Below, piece after piece: positions 19,048 to 29,718 of a DNA stretch of 64,000 nucleotides. Both the position numbers and the translations under genes were made by a program. Under the pieces are notes generated by a model that made no database searches, was not told where the DNA came from, and saw only the letters and a list, made by a program, of their open reading frames with translations. The stretch spans positions 1,240,001 to 1,304,000 of the forward strand of contig JAUZTG010000041.1 of assembly GCA_030734395.1 (NCBI GenBank). The letters are read 5' to 3'. This stretch comes from Sarocladium kiliense. Taxonomy: Eukaryota > Ascomycota > Sordariomycetes > Hypocreales > Sarocladiaceae. How positions within the stretch are numbered: the first letter of the stretch is position 1; each line of letters begins with the position of its first letter.

Positions 19048-20005
19048 CCTGCCGGTGTTGTGATATGTTGTCGGGGAGGAGAGGGTATCTTCAGGTCGTT
19101 GGAGTCGGGCCTGATCTTCTCGAAAACCTCTGAGAAATTGTGTGCGAAAAGCCAAAAGGGCTCAGGGTCATGTGACCCAGAATGGTTGGAATGTGGCTGG
19201 AGTGCGCTGTGGCGCCAGATGACTAAGGCAAGAAAATTGTGGTTATGGCGCAGCACGCTGCAATTGAAGTGGGGCATATGTACACATGGACGTTTGGTAT
19301 TAGGGTGTACCGTACGGTTGATGAAGCAGCAGCAGTACAGAACGAAGACACATGCTTAGAAGTTATGGCTAATATCCCATCCTCCAAGCTGATCATCGTG
19401 CGGAATGGTGCTGCTAGCGACTTGGGGTCATGCTATGTATCCAGCTGCTGTCTTCCCAATGAGCCACACCGTAGATGGTTTGCAGTAGCTCAGTAGCTGA
19501 CTGCGAACGAATAGAAACGCAATTAAGAGCTCTCTTATTGATGTTTGGCTGCCTTAGTTCTATGCACAGGATCTGACGCGAGCGGAAAAGGCTTGGGACA
19601 GAGTATAAGCTTGCGCAGCGGAACCAAGCTCACAAAGGCGAACAACCAAATACAATCGCCGCTTTCTGTACTGGAGCTGAGTTCAGTAAATCATTCGCCC
19701 ATACAAATATCAATAATGAATCAACTGATATTGAAAGTTGATGGGATGCTAGGCTCCAAGCCTAAATTGTAGTGGCCTGCACTCCCACACTGGCACCTTC
19801 CCCCAGCAGGCCGCCCCTCCACCAGCCTCGCGGTACGTCAGCGCCGACGCCGACACACTCCACCAGTACCCGAGCCGCTCGCGATACCTCCCCTACCTCA
19901 CCTGCCTGACCTCCAAGCAACGTTCGCGCGGCCGACTGTCGCACCAAACACCCTCGCCCCTTCTCACCATCTCCTCGTCATTACCACAGGACTGAATCGC
20001 CCATC
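19048..20005. promoter_or_regulatory. Divergent promoter region, RPL9 / VPS26
   Basis: The 0.96-kb gap holds promoters of both outward-reading genes. The last 200 bp before VPS26 are strongly C-rich on the + strand, typical of its leader. Short ATG frames around 19033-19496 have no recognisable product. Confidence 0.45.
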
Positions 20006-21137
20006 ATGTCCTACTTCTTCTCCACACCCGTCGACATCGACGTGGTCCTCGAGGACACCGATGACCGCGCCATGGTCGACGTCAAGCTCGACAAGAACCG
20101 CCGCGAGAAGGCCCCGCTGTACATGGATGGCGAGTCTGTTAAGGGCGCTGTCACTGTGAGGCCGAAAGATGGCAAGCGGCTTGAACATACGGGCATCAAG
20201 GTTCAATTCGTTGGCATTATCGGTACGTGATGACTTGCGCCTTTTGAGGCCGCAGCTCCGGGACAAGCTCTCAAGAAGCTTGTGATAGTGCCACAATGCT
20301 ACTAGAAGGATTCAGGCGATACTGACCTGTCGCTAGAAATGTTCTTCGACCGCGGTAACCACTACGAGTTCCTATCTCTCAACCAAGAGCTTGCCGCACC
20401 AGGCGAGCTGCAACACCCGCAGACTTTCGACTTCAACTTCAAGAACGTCGAGAAGCAGTACGAGTCCTACAACGGCATCAACGTCAAGCTGCGCTACTTT
20501 GTTCGCGTCACCGTCTCCCGTCGCATGGCCGATGTCGTTCGCGAGAAGGACCTCTGGGTGTACAGCTACCGTATTCCGCCCGAGATGAACAGCAGCATCA
20601 AGATGGACGTCGGTATCGAGGACTGTCTGCACATCGAGTTCGAATACAGCAAGAGCAAGTACCATCTCAAGGACGTTATTGTTGGTCGCATTTACTTCCT
20701 TCTTGTGCGTCTGAAGATCAAGCACATGGAGCTTTCCATCATCCGTCGCGAGACAACCGGCGCCGCCCCTAACCAGTACAACGAGAGCGAGACCCTCGTC
20801 CGCTTCGAGATAATGGACGGCTCCCCATCACGTGGCGAGACTATCCCTATCCGCCTCTTCCTCGGTGGCTTCGACCTTACGCCTACCTTCCGTGATGTCA
20901 ACAAGAAGTTCTCTACCCGCTACTACCTCAGTCTCGTTCTCATCGACGAAGGTCAGTCAAGATCTTCTTCCCGTCCCGTCCTCTAACCATGTAGCTAACC
21001 GAATCTCAGATGCCCGGAGATACTTCAAGCAGTCCGAAATCATCCTGTACCGCCAAGCACCCGACGCAGTTGCTCCCGTTGGTGCCCAAGCCATCCAGGC
21101 ACCACCGGAGAACAAGCTCGCCGCCATTCAAGCCTAG
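20006..21137 (+). CDS. VPS26: Retromer subunit VPS26 (Pep8)
   Basis: Three exons (20006-20222, 20337-20951, 21010-21137) give 319 aa. Vps26 is the arrestin-fold subunit of retromer. It binds Vps35 on endosomes to recycle cargo such as Vps10 to the Golgi. Family blocks are continuous: FSTPVDIDVVLED, KAPLYMDGESVKGAV, GIKVQFVGIIEMFFDRGNHYEFLSL, LRYFVRVTVSR, EDCLHIEFEYSKSKYHLKDVIVGRIYFLLVRLKIKHMELSIIRRE, RGETIPIRLFLGGFDLTPTFRDVNKKFSTRYYLSLVLIDEDARRYFKQSEI. Only a short Pro/Ala tail follows. Both introns fall in phase 1 before Glu and Asp codons of conserved blocks. Confidence 0.97.
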
Positions 21138-21568
21138 ACCATCCATTTTCATCTGCTGAACTACCCGTGTCTACATCAACACTACTTTCTTGTCTTTCTT
21201 GAGCATTTGGAAATATTGGCGTTTTCAGGGGGAACAGGCCCTCATTTGAAGCCTTGGGAGCACGGGACGAGATACTTTTCAGTCTTTCTATCATCGAAAA
21301 AAGCTTTACTATACTATGATCATTTTGAGAACTCACATGCAAGATTGAGCGACGTGTACTACTCTGCTCAGTACTCTATCATTTGTTCTCCTCCCTAAAA
21401 CCACCTTTGCCGAGGTATCTAGCCCGCAGAAAACTTTGACCTTTGCACAGCGCATCCAAAGAGACCAATAGAGCTTTGTGCCTACTTTTACAAATTCCAG
21501 ACGACATGAGACCACCAGAGTCCAATTTTCCTCATGTTTCCGCTATCGCCCTACCTCTGCGCTGAAAG
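21138..21568. other. Tail-to-tail intergenic region
   Basis: Convergent 3' ends of VPS26 and NUP120. No gene or notable repeat is seen. Confidence 0.5.
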
Positions 21569-24500
21569 TCAAGCAATCTCCATAACGTCATCCGCCTCGA
21601 ATCCGAACTGATTGTTCTGGATCGCGGCGATCCTGTCCAGCTCATCCTGATACTGCTTCCTCACATCCGCCAATGTGACGAGCTTCCGCTTCGCTACGCC
21701 ATCACCTGAATCAAGACCGCTCTCATCATAGATCCAAGCTTGCTTTGGCTCAACGCAGGTAAGGGCGTTGATGAGCAGGAGATACTGCTTGGTAACAGGC
21801 GTATCGAGGGTATCATCTCCTGCGATCTTATCGGCTTCGCCAACGAGACGCAGCTTCTGAATACGGTCAAATAGAACAGTGGCAGCGCCCCGGTAGTTGT
21901 TGTGCTTGATTCTCCACGAGTAGAGGAGTTGGTGGTAAGGTGAGCCCTGCACAACATCCATGGTGGTCTTGCACCTTTGCGCAAGAATATCATCCACGTC
22001 CTGCTGCATGCCCGAGAAGGACAGAGACACAAGGTCGTGGTTGTGGCAGCTTTCGCACATGCGGTCAATGAGCTTCCGCAAGCTCGAGTGTCGTAAGGCG
22101 TCATCCTTAAAGGACTGTAAGGTGCTGTGAGCAAGGTGGAACTGTGATGTGGCAACTGCGGCATTGAATAGCCGGCTAAGCATGTCGACCTTGGCCGAGC
22201 TAGGGTCCCGCTTGTCCCCTAGATGCTGAATAGCGAGTCTCGCGAACTCAATCACGTAAGAGTATGCTCGCTGTCTCTCGTACAGAGCTACAATGTGAGA
22301 GTAGTACTTTCCAAGGCCGCTGTTGAGGAGGTTCCACTCGGTGTCGTCGAGAAGGCCACTGCTGTGCCTCTCAAGACGTACAGTGCTCGCACCTAGCGAA
22401 GATTTGTTAGCAGAGTCTGAGTAGCCTGAATGGAATCACTTACTCATGCCCTCGGAAGCGTCACGGAAGCAGAGAGCCGCGGATCCGAAGTCTTTCAGAG
22501 ACAAGAAGACCCGTCCCTGTACATACGTAGAGAATGCACTTTCATCAGCAAAGGGTGCGAGACCAAGTGCCAGATCAGCCCTGTCATCTTTGACCAGCCG
22601 ACACTGAACCAGAGGCGGCAAGATCTCAATGTCGCTGTCTGGCGCGCACAGGTTTGATACAAGGTCTGTGATGTTGGTCGACAACGTCTCGGAGCTGATG
22701 TCACTGAAGCCGAGGAGGTGACTGACGTTCATGTCCAGAGCGGTGACCACCTGCGGTTCTTCTGACCCCTTCTTGGACACAACGGACCCACGACGCTCCG
22801 CAACAGACTGCGACAAAGGTACCTCGGTGTTTGACAGCCATTTGAGCAGCTCCAACCGCCGAAGAGCGTCCACAAGTTGTTTGAACACAGTGCCGACGTC
22901 GACGCGGTTGTGAAGCTGGTCCTCATCAGTGTCGAAGTCGAACTCCATATGTGCAAGGAGGATAAGCTGTGCGAAGCAGACCTTCCACCTCAACTCAATA
23001 TTCTCTTGAGCACCTTGCAAAACAAGTTTTCGGCCAAAATCAGTCAAGGGATAGCGGGGACTCCGGTTCTTGGTGCTGTCGGGTGCAGCAATAAGTTCCA
23101 GAACATCAGCATAGAGCTCATCGCTCACTCTATCGAAGTTTGCGCCCAACGCTTCATTGACTTGCGCGCAGTCCTCTTCTGTGATGCCGCGCCAGAAGCC
23201 GGCTTTGTTCTCGAAAGCCTCTAGACGCTCGAGATCTGACTTCTCCGACTCCTCGAAGAGTTCTGGTCGCAAAGCAGCCTTGGACAGCTGTACGAAGTGG
23301 TCTGAAAAGCCATCCACGAGTGTAAGGGCCGAGCTAACAATCGCTGCCATATGCTCTTGGTCATCCGCTGGTGCGTCCAAACTATGATAGAGTCGCTCAA
23401 GAGAGCTGCACTCGCGGATAGCTGAGACCATGTCGGTGCAGACCACCCAGACCATTGAGTCCCCAGGGCTCGTAGCCAGGCTGATAGCCTCTCCTCTTTG
23501 CCTATCCAGCTCGACTAGTAGTCTGTAGAAGCGCCGCCATTGGGCTTCACTTGACGACCTAAATTGTTCGTAGTCCATGGCGCCTGTCGAGCCACGATCT
23601 AGGGATGCGGTAGAGCCAAGCACAGAGCAAATGGATTCAGCAAGTCCACGATTTTGGTTTCCTTCTTTTGAGGCTCCAAGGCCCCGCTCGTAGATTGAAA
23701 GTGCAGTCTGAAGTGTCGCCTTTGTAAATTTGCCCGGCTGCAGGATCATCTGCAACCACTTTTCGGTGACGTCTGTAGGGTCACAGGGGCCCGAGTTTTC
23801 TGCCGTGACCAAGCCTGTCTCGGAAAAGACCGCATCCCAGCCTTGCTGCCAGTTGTGAGCGATACTAACCCTCTCCAGCTCGAGGCGTTGCACCCGATAG
23901 GTTAGGTTATTCTTCCACAAAGTCCAAAGATTGATAGACCCTTCATCCGGCGACGCAAGAACGAAGTCTGCTAGGGTCCAAACATCGGACGAAGGAGTTA
24001 TAGGATGCAATTTCTCCTTCGGGAACATATCGTCAACGACAACAGTGTGGGCATCCTTCGCAACGACCTTCCAGAACTTGAACTCGCCGGCTCCAATGGG
24101 CGAGTATGTTGAACAGATGCGATGACCACGGTTGCTGCCTGTGATCTGGAGAAGATTTGACTGGGAAGGGTCGATAGACCACTTGCCAACTTCCTGTGGT
24201 GACCTATCAGCGTTCAGGATGTCGCGTGTGAAAATGATCTGCCCGTCATCGAGGTTCCAGATCCGCATTCGGTGATCCAGGCACACAGTGACAGCAAACA
24301 AGCAGTCATCGAGACCGAATGAGGTGACTTGTATCGAAGTTGCAGCGCTGTATTCCATGTTGACCTTGCCGTACGGGATTGTGTGTTTGCCCTGGAATGG
24401 AAGCAGGCTACGAAGGTTCTGTGCCCAGCCCTGAACATTGAAGTATCGCTGTGTCCAAAGGGGTTTTGTGTCTAAGTGACGATCAGTTACCGCTGCAAAA

Positions 24501-25160
24501 GAGGCGAGACGTGAAACTCCACTTACGATCGTGCGCGGCGGCCTTGTCAAGCCGGATGATACCACCGTCATTTGATGTGATGAGAAGCAGATCCGAGGAG
24601 ACGGCAATCATGCGATGAGCATGCTTGAAGCCGAGACCCGAAGGCGCCTGGACCTTCGCTGTTCCTGTGAGTCCAGCATCGACCGCTGACTTCTTTCTGA
24701 ACGAGTCCGGACGAAGTGTGAAAGTATAGAGTTGATTAGTCTGGTCGAGGACGTGAACTGCGAGGGCATCGTGCTCTTTGGGGTCGGCAAAAGTAACACA
24801 GCCGGGCTGAATCGTAGCATCAAACTTGAGGTTCAAGATCAGAGGCGCATCAGGCGTCTTGTCGTTCTTGCAAACATCCACCGCACGGATGCTCAACACC
24901 TTGCCATCCTCCAAAACCCTCCAGAGGAAACTGCGCGGCGAGTCGTGCCATTTGCGATGGTAGACGGATGACGCCGTCGCAAGATTTTTTAATCTGAAGG
25001 AATTCTCATCTTCGAAAGTCGCCTCGATTGCTGGCTTTCGCTGGCTGCGCCCGTTGGCCGCCCCAGAAGGGACTCGGATGTTGACGACGGAGGCAGACGA
25101 AGAAGGTTCGAGGTTCAGGCGGGTCTCCTTGAAGAGGTACTGCGCGTCTCGGGAGTCCAT
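21569..25160 (-). CDS. NUP120: Nucleoporin Nup120/Nup160
   Basis: Three exons on the minus strand (24527-25160, 22444-24471, 21569-22392) give 1161 aa. It is a scaffold subunit of the Y-shaped Nup84/Nup107 complex in the outer rings of the nuclear pore. The N-terminal 550 residues read as a beta-propeller (WHDSPRSFLWRVLEDGKVLSIRAVD, SSDLLLITSNDGGIIRLDK, FGLDDCLFAVTVCLDHRMRIWNL); the rest is an alpha-solenoid (TEWNLLNSGLGKYYSHIVALYERQRAYSYVIEFARLA). Intron 1 (55 nt) interrupts DKAAAHDRH/TKPLWTQRYF, and intron 2 (51 nt) precedes STVRLERHSSGLLDD. The start at 25160 is chosen because in-frame codons further 5' are not family-like. Alternative ATGs upstream would add about 45 residues. Confidence 0.9.
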
Positions 25161-25566
25161 CTCGCCTCCATGTAGAGAGAGCGACCGCGCGACGTGTGTT
25201 CGTGCGTGAGTCGGCGTCGATGTTCGGATTCGCGATGGTCGTCGATGGTAGATTGGGTTTGAAAGAGGCAGCTCTGTCGCGTTTGATGCAGGCACAAATT
25301 CGCAGGTCGCGCAAGGTCGCGCTAGTCCCTACCTGGCAACAAGCTCAACCAGTAACTATGAACAAGCTACAGAACGGAGAGAGGCATTCGTCATAATCTG
25401 CCAACGAATAATTATTGTATTGTCGTGTCTTACAAAAGTCATTTCATGTCTATAGCAAAAGATTCCATCTGAACGCCACAAGCCATGCAAGAAGTGTGTC
25501 TCCATCGCGATCTAACTCCCTCCCATCATACATCATCTCCAACAACAACTCTGAACGTGCACCCAC
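25161..25566. promoter_or_regulatory. NUP120 promoter / RAD51 3' UTR boundary
   Basis: Both neighbours lie on the minus strand, so this 0.4-kb gap holds the RAD51 3' UTR (right part) and the NUP120 promoter. No further gene or repeat is seen. Confidence 0.45.
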
Positions 25567-26714
25567 TCAGTCTTTGTCAACATCCTTGGGCGCTGGGTCA
25601 CAGATACCCTCTTCACTAATCGCAAACAGAGTGTCGCTCTCAGGCAAGCAAGGGCTGTCGTAGATCTTGGCGATACGTGTCTCAGCACGACCCTTCTTGA
25701 GGCTGATCCTTGTTGTACTGGCGTGTGCAATGATGTTACCACCAATTGGTTTCTTGGGATCCGGGTTGAACATAGCACTTGGTCCGCCATCAACCTGTGC
25801 CACGACCTGGTTGGTAATGACGACTGCGATGCCAAACTCATCGGCGAGGCGTTGCAGGGTCCGCATGAACTTGGCCAAATGTGTTTGACGGTTCGAGAGC
25901 TCACCACGGCCGCAGAAGTCCGTTCGGTAGAGAGAGGTGGCACTGTCGACAATCAGAAGCGAGAACCTAGTCTCGCACATCATAGCAGCCGCCTGATTAA
26001 GCAGCTGCAGTTGATGATCAGAGTTGTAGGCGCGAGCATAAGCCACGTTGTCCAAGACCTCTTCACCAGAGAGACCGAAACGATTCGCAACAGCAAGAAG
26101 ACGAACAGGTCTGAAGGTGCCCTCTGTGTCGATGTACATGCATTTGCCCTCGCCGCCTCCCATATCGAAGGGCAACTGACACGTCACTGCCAACGTGTGG
26201 CAGATCTGACTCTTGCCTGTTCGGAATTCTCCAAACAGCTCGGTAACGGAGCCGGTCTCGATGCCACCGGCAAGAAGCGTGTCCAGATTCTTTGACGCTG
26301 TGGTGATGGAAATGAGCTCACTCCGCCGTTGGTGCATCTCCGTTGCGGTCGTGAAGCCCATAGGAACGAGTTTGGATGCTACTACATTTAGCAATGCCAG
26401 GGATGCGAAGACGAGTGGACTGCATACCTTCACCGAGAATTTTGGCCGCTTTCTGCTCTGAGATGCCCTTGATTTGCTCGAGCATTCGCCTAGGGGTGTA
26501 GGCAACACTCTCTACGGTATTGAAGCCGCCATCAACGACCAACTGGATATCACGCTTTGTCAAGCCTGCAATTCCCTGTGCTCGTTGTCAATCAGCAGCC
26601 CAGTGAAATACAATCTCGGTGTTGACAAACCTCCAAAGCTGTGAGCGGTGTAGGCGCTCCAGGACCAGTCATGCTCTCATCCCCCATCTGGGCTTCATCG
26701 TACTCGTCCGCCAT
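25567..26714 (-). CDS. RAD51: DNA repair recombinase RAD51
   Basis: Three exons on the minus strand (26631-26714, 26428-26575, 25567-26378) give 347 aa. Rad51 forms the nucleoprotein filament on single-stranded DNA and catalyses strand exchange in homologous recombination. An N-terminal helix-hairpin-helix region (TALEGIAGLTKRDI...GISEQKAAKILGEA) precedes the RecA core. Walker A is GEFRTGKSQ with K133; Walker B is LLIVDSATSLYRTDF; loop regions QVVAQVDGGPSAMFNPDPKKPIGGNI follow. The short acidic N-terminus and the absence of linker extensions distinguish it from Dmc1 and the paralogues. Introns are 55 and 49 nt. A MluI box lies about 130 bp upstream of the ATG. Confidence 0.97.
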
Positions 26715-27284
26715 TTTGAGCACTGCGGAAAATGGGCTCAAAGGTGTTTTTAAGCGACCACGGAGTTGTCTACGAGATTCAAGCGGTAATTGGGTCAGGT
26801 GGCGAGGTAAACGTCTGCGGTGTTGTGGTGGACGCGGAAGACGCGTTTCACGGTCAGGCAGTCACCAACACCACACTACGCGCAATCACGTGATCCACTC
26901 AACACCATTAAGGTGATTTATAATCTACGAGATCTTCACCTCTTGTTCCGGGTTATGGCATCGATCACATATACAAGATAAATGGCACATTGTTTATGAA
27001 GACTGTTTATGAAGACAACTTTGTTTTTATTGATTGTGTTTGAAGTATTAGAAGGGAGCGGAAGGCATAAGGAGTGTCACTTTTAGAGTAGACAAACTTT
27101 CCTCCGGCGTATCCGTAATCCGTAACCACCAATTTCATGCATGTTGATCTCGAAGGCAAAACCAAACTCCGTTGCGTATGCAGTCATTATAGCAGTTGCA
27201 ATATTAAAAGAGCGGTCGTGTGTTCAATGTGGATGTGTTTGTTCGTTGGTACAGAAAAATGAGTGAAAGACCGTTGATCCGGTC
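26715..27284. promoter_or_regulatory. RAD51 promoter and small-HSP 3' region
   Basis: ACGCGT, the MCB consensus bound by Mbp1/Swi6 factors, is at 26841-26846, with ACGCGG just beside it at about 26832. S-phase control of RAD51 through MCB is known in yeast. The remaining 3' side contains a 13-nt tandem repeat (GTTTATGAAGAC twice, about 26993-27016), then the 3' UTR of the heat-shock gene. ACGCGT alone occurs by chance about 16 times in 64 kb. Confidence 0.4.
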
Positions 27285-27926
27285 TTAGTTGACTGCAATG
27301 CGGCGGGTCTCGTGCTTCTTGGCCTTGGGCACAATGACACTGAGGATACCGTCCTTAAAGCTGGCAGAGACGGCATCCTGGTCGACGCGTGTGGGAAAGT
27401 TGAAGCTGCGCGAGAACTCGCCAACGCTGCGCTCAGTAAGCCAGTACTTGGCCTTGTCGGCTGGCTTCTTGGGCTGCTCGTCCTTCTTGACGACCTCCTC
27501 GAAGCCAGACTCGTGGGACTGCGACTCGGCCTCGTCTTCGACTGTGGCCTTGTGGCTGGTGCTGTCCTTGCGCTCGCCCTCAGTGATGGCTCCAGCGGAG
27601 GTGTTACCCTCGATGGCACCGCTGGGTGGTGTGCCGGCAGTGTAGGTGCGCTCGACCTTGCCGCGAATGAGCATGGTCTGAGGCTCTGTGAACTCGATTT
27701 GAACGTTCTCCTTGTTTATGCCAGGGAGCTCGCCGTGGAGCTCGTAGGCTTCACCGGTCTCGCGGACATCAAACTTGGGCTGCCAGTGCTGAAGACCGGA
27801 GCGGCGACCCTGGCTTCCAGTTCCGCTCTGACGGGAGTAGTTGTCGAAGTCATCGAGAAGGCGGAAGAGAGGGTGGAAGGAGGTGTCGTTGGTGGTGTTG
27901 TAGAAGTTGCGCGGGAAGAAAGCCAT
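27285..27926 (-). CDS. Small heat-shock protein, Hsp20/Hsp30 class
   Basis: Single exon, 213 aa from the ATG at 27924-27926 (codons 5' of it lack a family-like start). It is an ATP-independent holdase that keeps unfolded proteins soluble. An N-terminal region with SFHPLFRLLDDFDNYSRQ precedes the alpha-crystallin domain: WQPKFDVRETGEAYELHGELPGINKENVQIEF, then FSRSFNFPTRVDQDAVSASFKDGILSVIVPK with the G-x-L-x-V motif, ending KKHETRRIAVN. A charged, low-complexity insert (about residues 100-160) splits the domain, as in Neurospora Hsp30-type proteins. The upstream region has heat-shock elements and a TATA box, so strong heat induction is expected. Confidence 0.92.
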   Translation of the reverse strand: MAFFPRNFYNTTNDTSFHPLFRLLDDFDNYSRQSGTGSQGRRSGLQHWQPKFDVRETGEAYELHGELPGINKENVQIEFTEPQTMLIRGKVERTYTAGTPPSGAIEGNTSAGAITEGERKDSTSHKATVEDEAESQSHESGFEEVVKKDEQPKKPADKAKYWLTERSVGEFSRSFNFPTRVDQDAVSASFKDGILSVIVPKAKKHETRRIAVN

Positions 27927-28099
27927 TGTGCGGATTTGGTTGGTAGTAGGCTTGAGAGTGATGTTCTTCAGGTTGCGTGGGAGTCTTCGAGGAAGGCTAG
28001 CTTTGCAAGATTGCATGAAGAGGCTTTTGCTTTGCTGTCTTTGTTTTGCTTGTTTTCTGAGATGGAGAGAGGTTCTGGGATCATGGGCAAGATGCCGCG

Positions 28100-28320
28100 A
28101 TTTATACCCAATACGAAGACTTCTTCGATGGTCAGGAAAATGCCAGAAAGATCGTGATTGACACCACCTCCGGGTGTTCCAGAAACCTCCTGAAGCGTTC
28201 CGTAAGCTACAGAAGGCTTGCGTACACCTCAGAAGGCAATTACTGACGTTTCCACTTGGAAAGGTGTATCACAGGCTGGCGAGTGTCAACCAGACATCGC
28301 TGGAAGGTGGTAGAAGCTTC
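28100..28320 (-). promoter_or_regulatory. Heat-shock promoter: TATA box and two gapped HSEs
   Basis: On the minus strand TATAAAT lies at 28106-28100, about 175 bp before the Hsp20 ATG. One heat-shock element has TTC 28177, GAA 28182 and GAA 28192 (5- and 10-bp register). The second has GAA 28303, GAA 28313 and TTC 28318. Both fit the nGAAn units bound by Hsf1, in gapped form. Placement upstream of an Hsp20 gene makes function likely. Confidence 0.65.
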
Positions 28321-29718
28321 CAGCACTTGCCACCATCAGCTGCCACCAAACGATCTTTGACTTCAGGCGGCCGAAACTCAGTGACGGCAATCACTGTGTC
28401 ACTTGATCAATCTCGCACTGAGCCACCGAAGCGTTCTCAACCGCGACAGGAAGTCGGACATAGACATCGTCCAATGTTCGTAAGAGGTTCGAGTCCGTCT
28501 GCTGAGCTTGGAGATGATGCATGTGGGTGGGCCACCAGCCACATCAGCCACAGTTTCTGACCAACGACAGAGGCATTTCACCAGCCACATGGTCCCCCCA
28601 CCATGTTCCAGTCAGGACAGCTCATCGGGTTAGTGCGAGTTGCCCTACTAGGCAATTCACCAGCCCACAGAGACGCTTGCTGGTGAGGACATGACGTCGT
28701 CTGCGAACGACATTGCATCGGACTTCATCGATACACTCTCGATCTGGTCTTGTGGCGTATAGTAGGGAATGCTTTCGACACGCCATCGTCATTTCCCTTG
28801 TGAGATCTCGATCTTTCTGCCTGCAGAATACCATACTTCTTGTAGTCATAACATCAGATCCTCGTTGGCCATGACCCACCAGAACGATGTCATGTATATC
28901 TTTCTTGTGAGTAGCGATACTTGGCTACTTTTGGCGCGACAGCATCGTGGCATTTTGGCCATCCGCGTAAGCCATTACCCCAGCAATTCCCTTTGATCCT
29001 AGTCTGTTTATGATTGCGGTCTTTCGTCATTGTCGGTCTTCATCGTTTAAGCCAACATTACGCTCATGATCCACATCCAACGGCCAAGGCTTAGCGGCCT
29101 CTTTCTTGCTAATACCACGCCCCGTATTCCATCGTCTTCCGCAATTAGAGTGTACAATGATAGCCAAGCATACATCTTGACCCATGTAGAGGTGATTCTT
29201 GGCAAATCCTCGAGCAAATTGGTCTCCATCAAGGCGAAGGTTCGAGGGCGTCTCGTTCGCCACCTGAAGAGTCTGGTGGTTGAGGAAAGGTGTAGGAGGT
29301 ATCAGAGGTCCATTCGAGGCATTAGCTTTCCTAGGGTTCCGTTCGTTCGATTTAAGGTTGCTGTAGGATCGATCCGGCCTAGAAGGTGAGCATGGAGTAG
29401 CGTTTCACGCATTGCAACCGTAGAACGCCAATGCGTCACAAATTCCATCACGAGCAGCAGGCTGGAAAGGTTAAGAAGTAATTGAAAGTGTTTCGAAGTT
29501 CGTGTTCCCGATGTTGCCCTGGACTGGGTATTCCCGCTCCCCAGCGCCATTGTTACAACATTCGCCAATGTCCAAGAAAAGAAAGTCATCAGGTAACCGT
29601 TTGCCCGCCCATGTATATGATCCCCCGGTCTACGCCGTGCCAGGCTCAACGCCTGAATGGAGGTAAGTGATTTCTTAAATCAACTCATGAACCATCTTTT
29701 GGTCTCCTTCTCGTCACC
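28321..29718. other. Intergenic region without a recognisable gene
   Basis: Lies between the Hsp20 promoter and the 3' end of the YTH gene. The motif CACCAGCCACAT recurs (near 28531 and 28578). Frames up to 115 codons on the minus strand start at non-ATG codons or lack any family-like sequence. No gene is called. Confidence 0.4.

Noticed and set aside
28420..28510. GGTTCGAGTCC resembling a tRNA B box
   Set aside because: No matching A box, T-stem pairing or acceptor stem around it.
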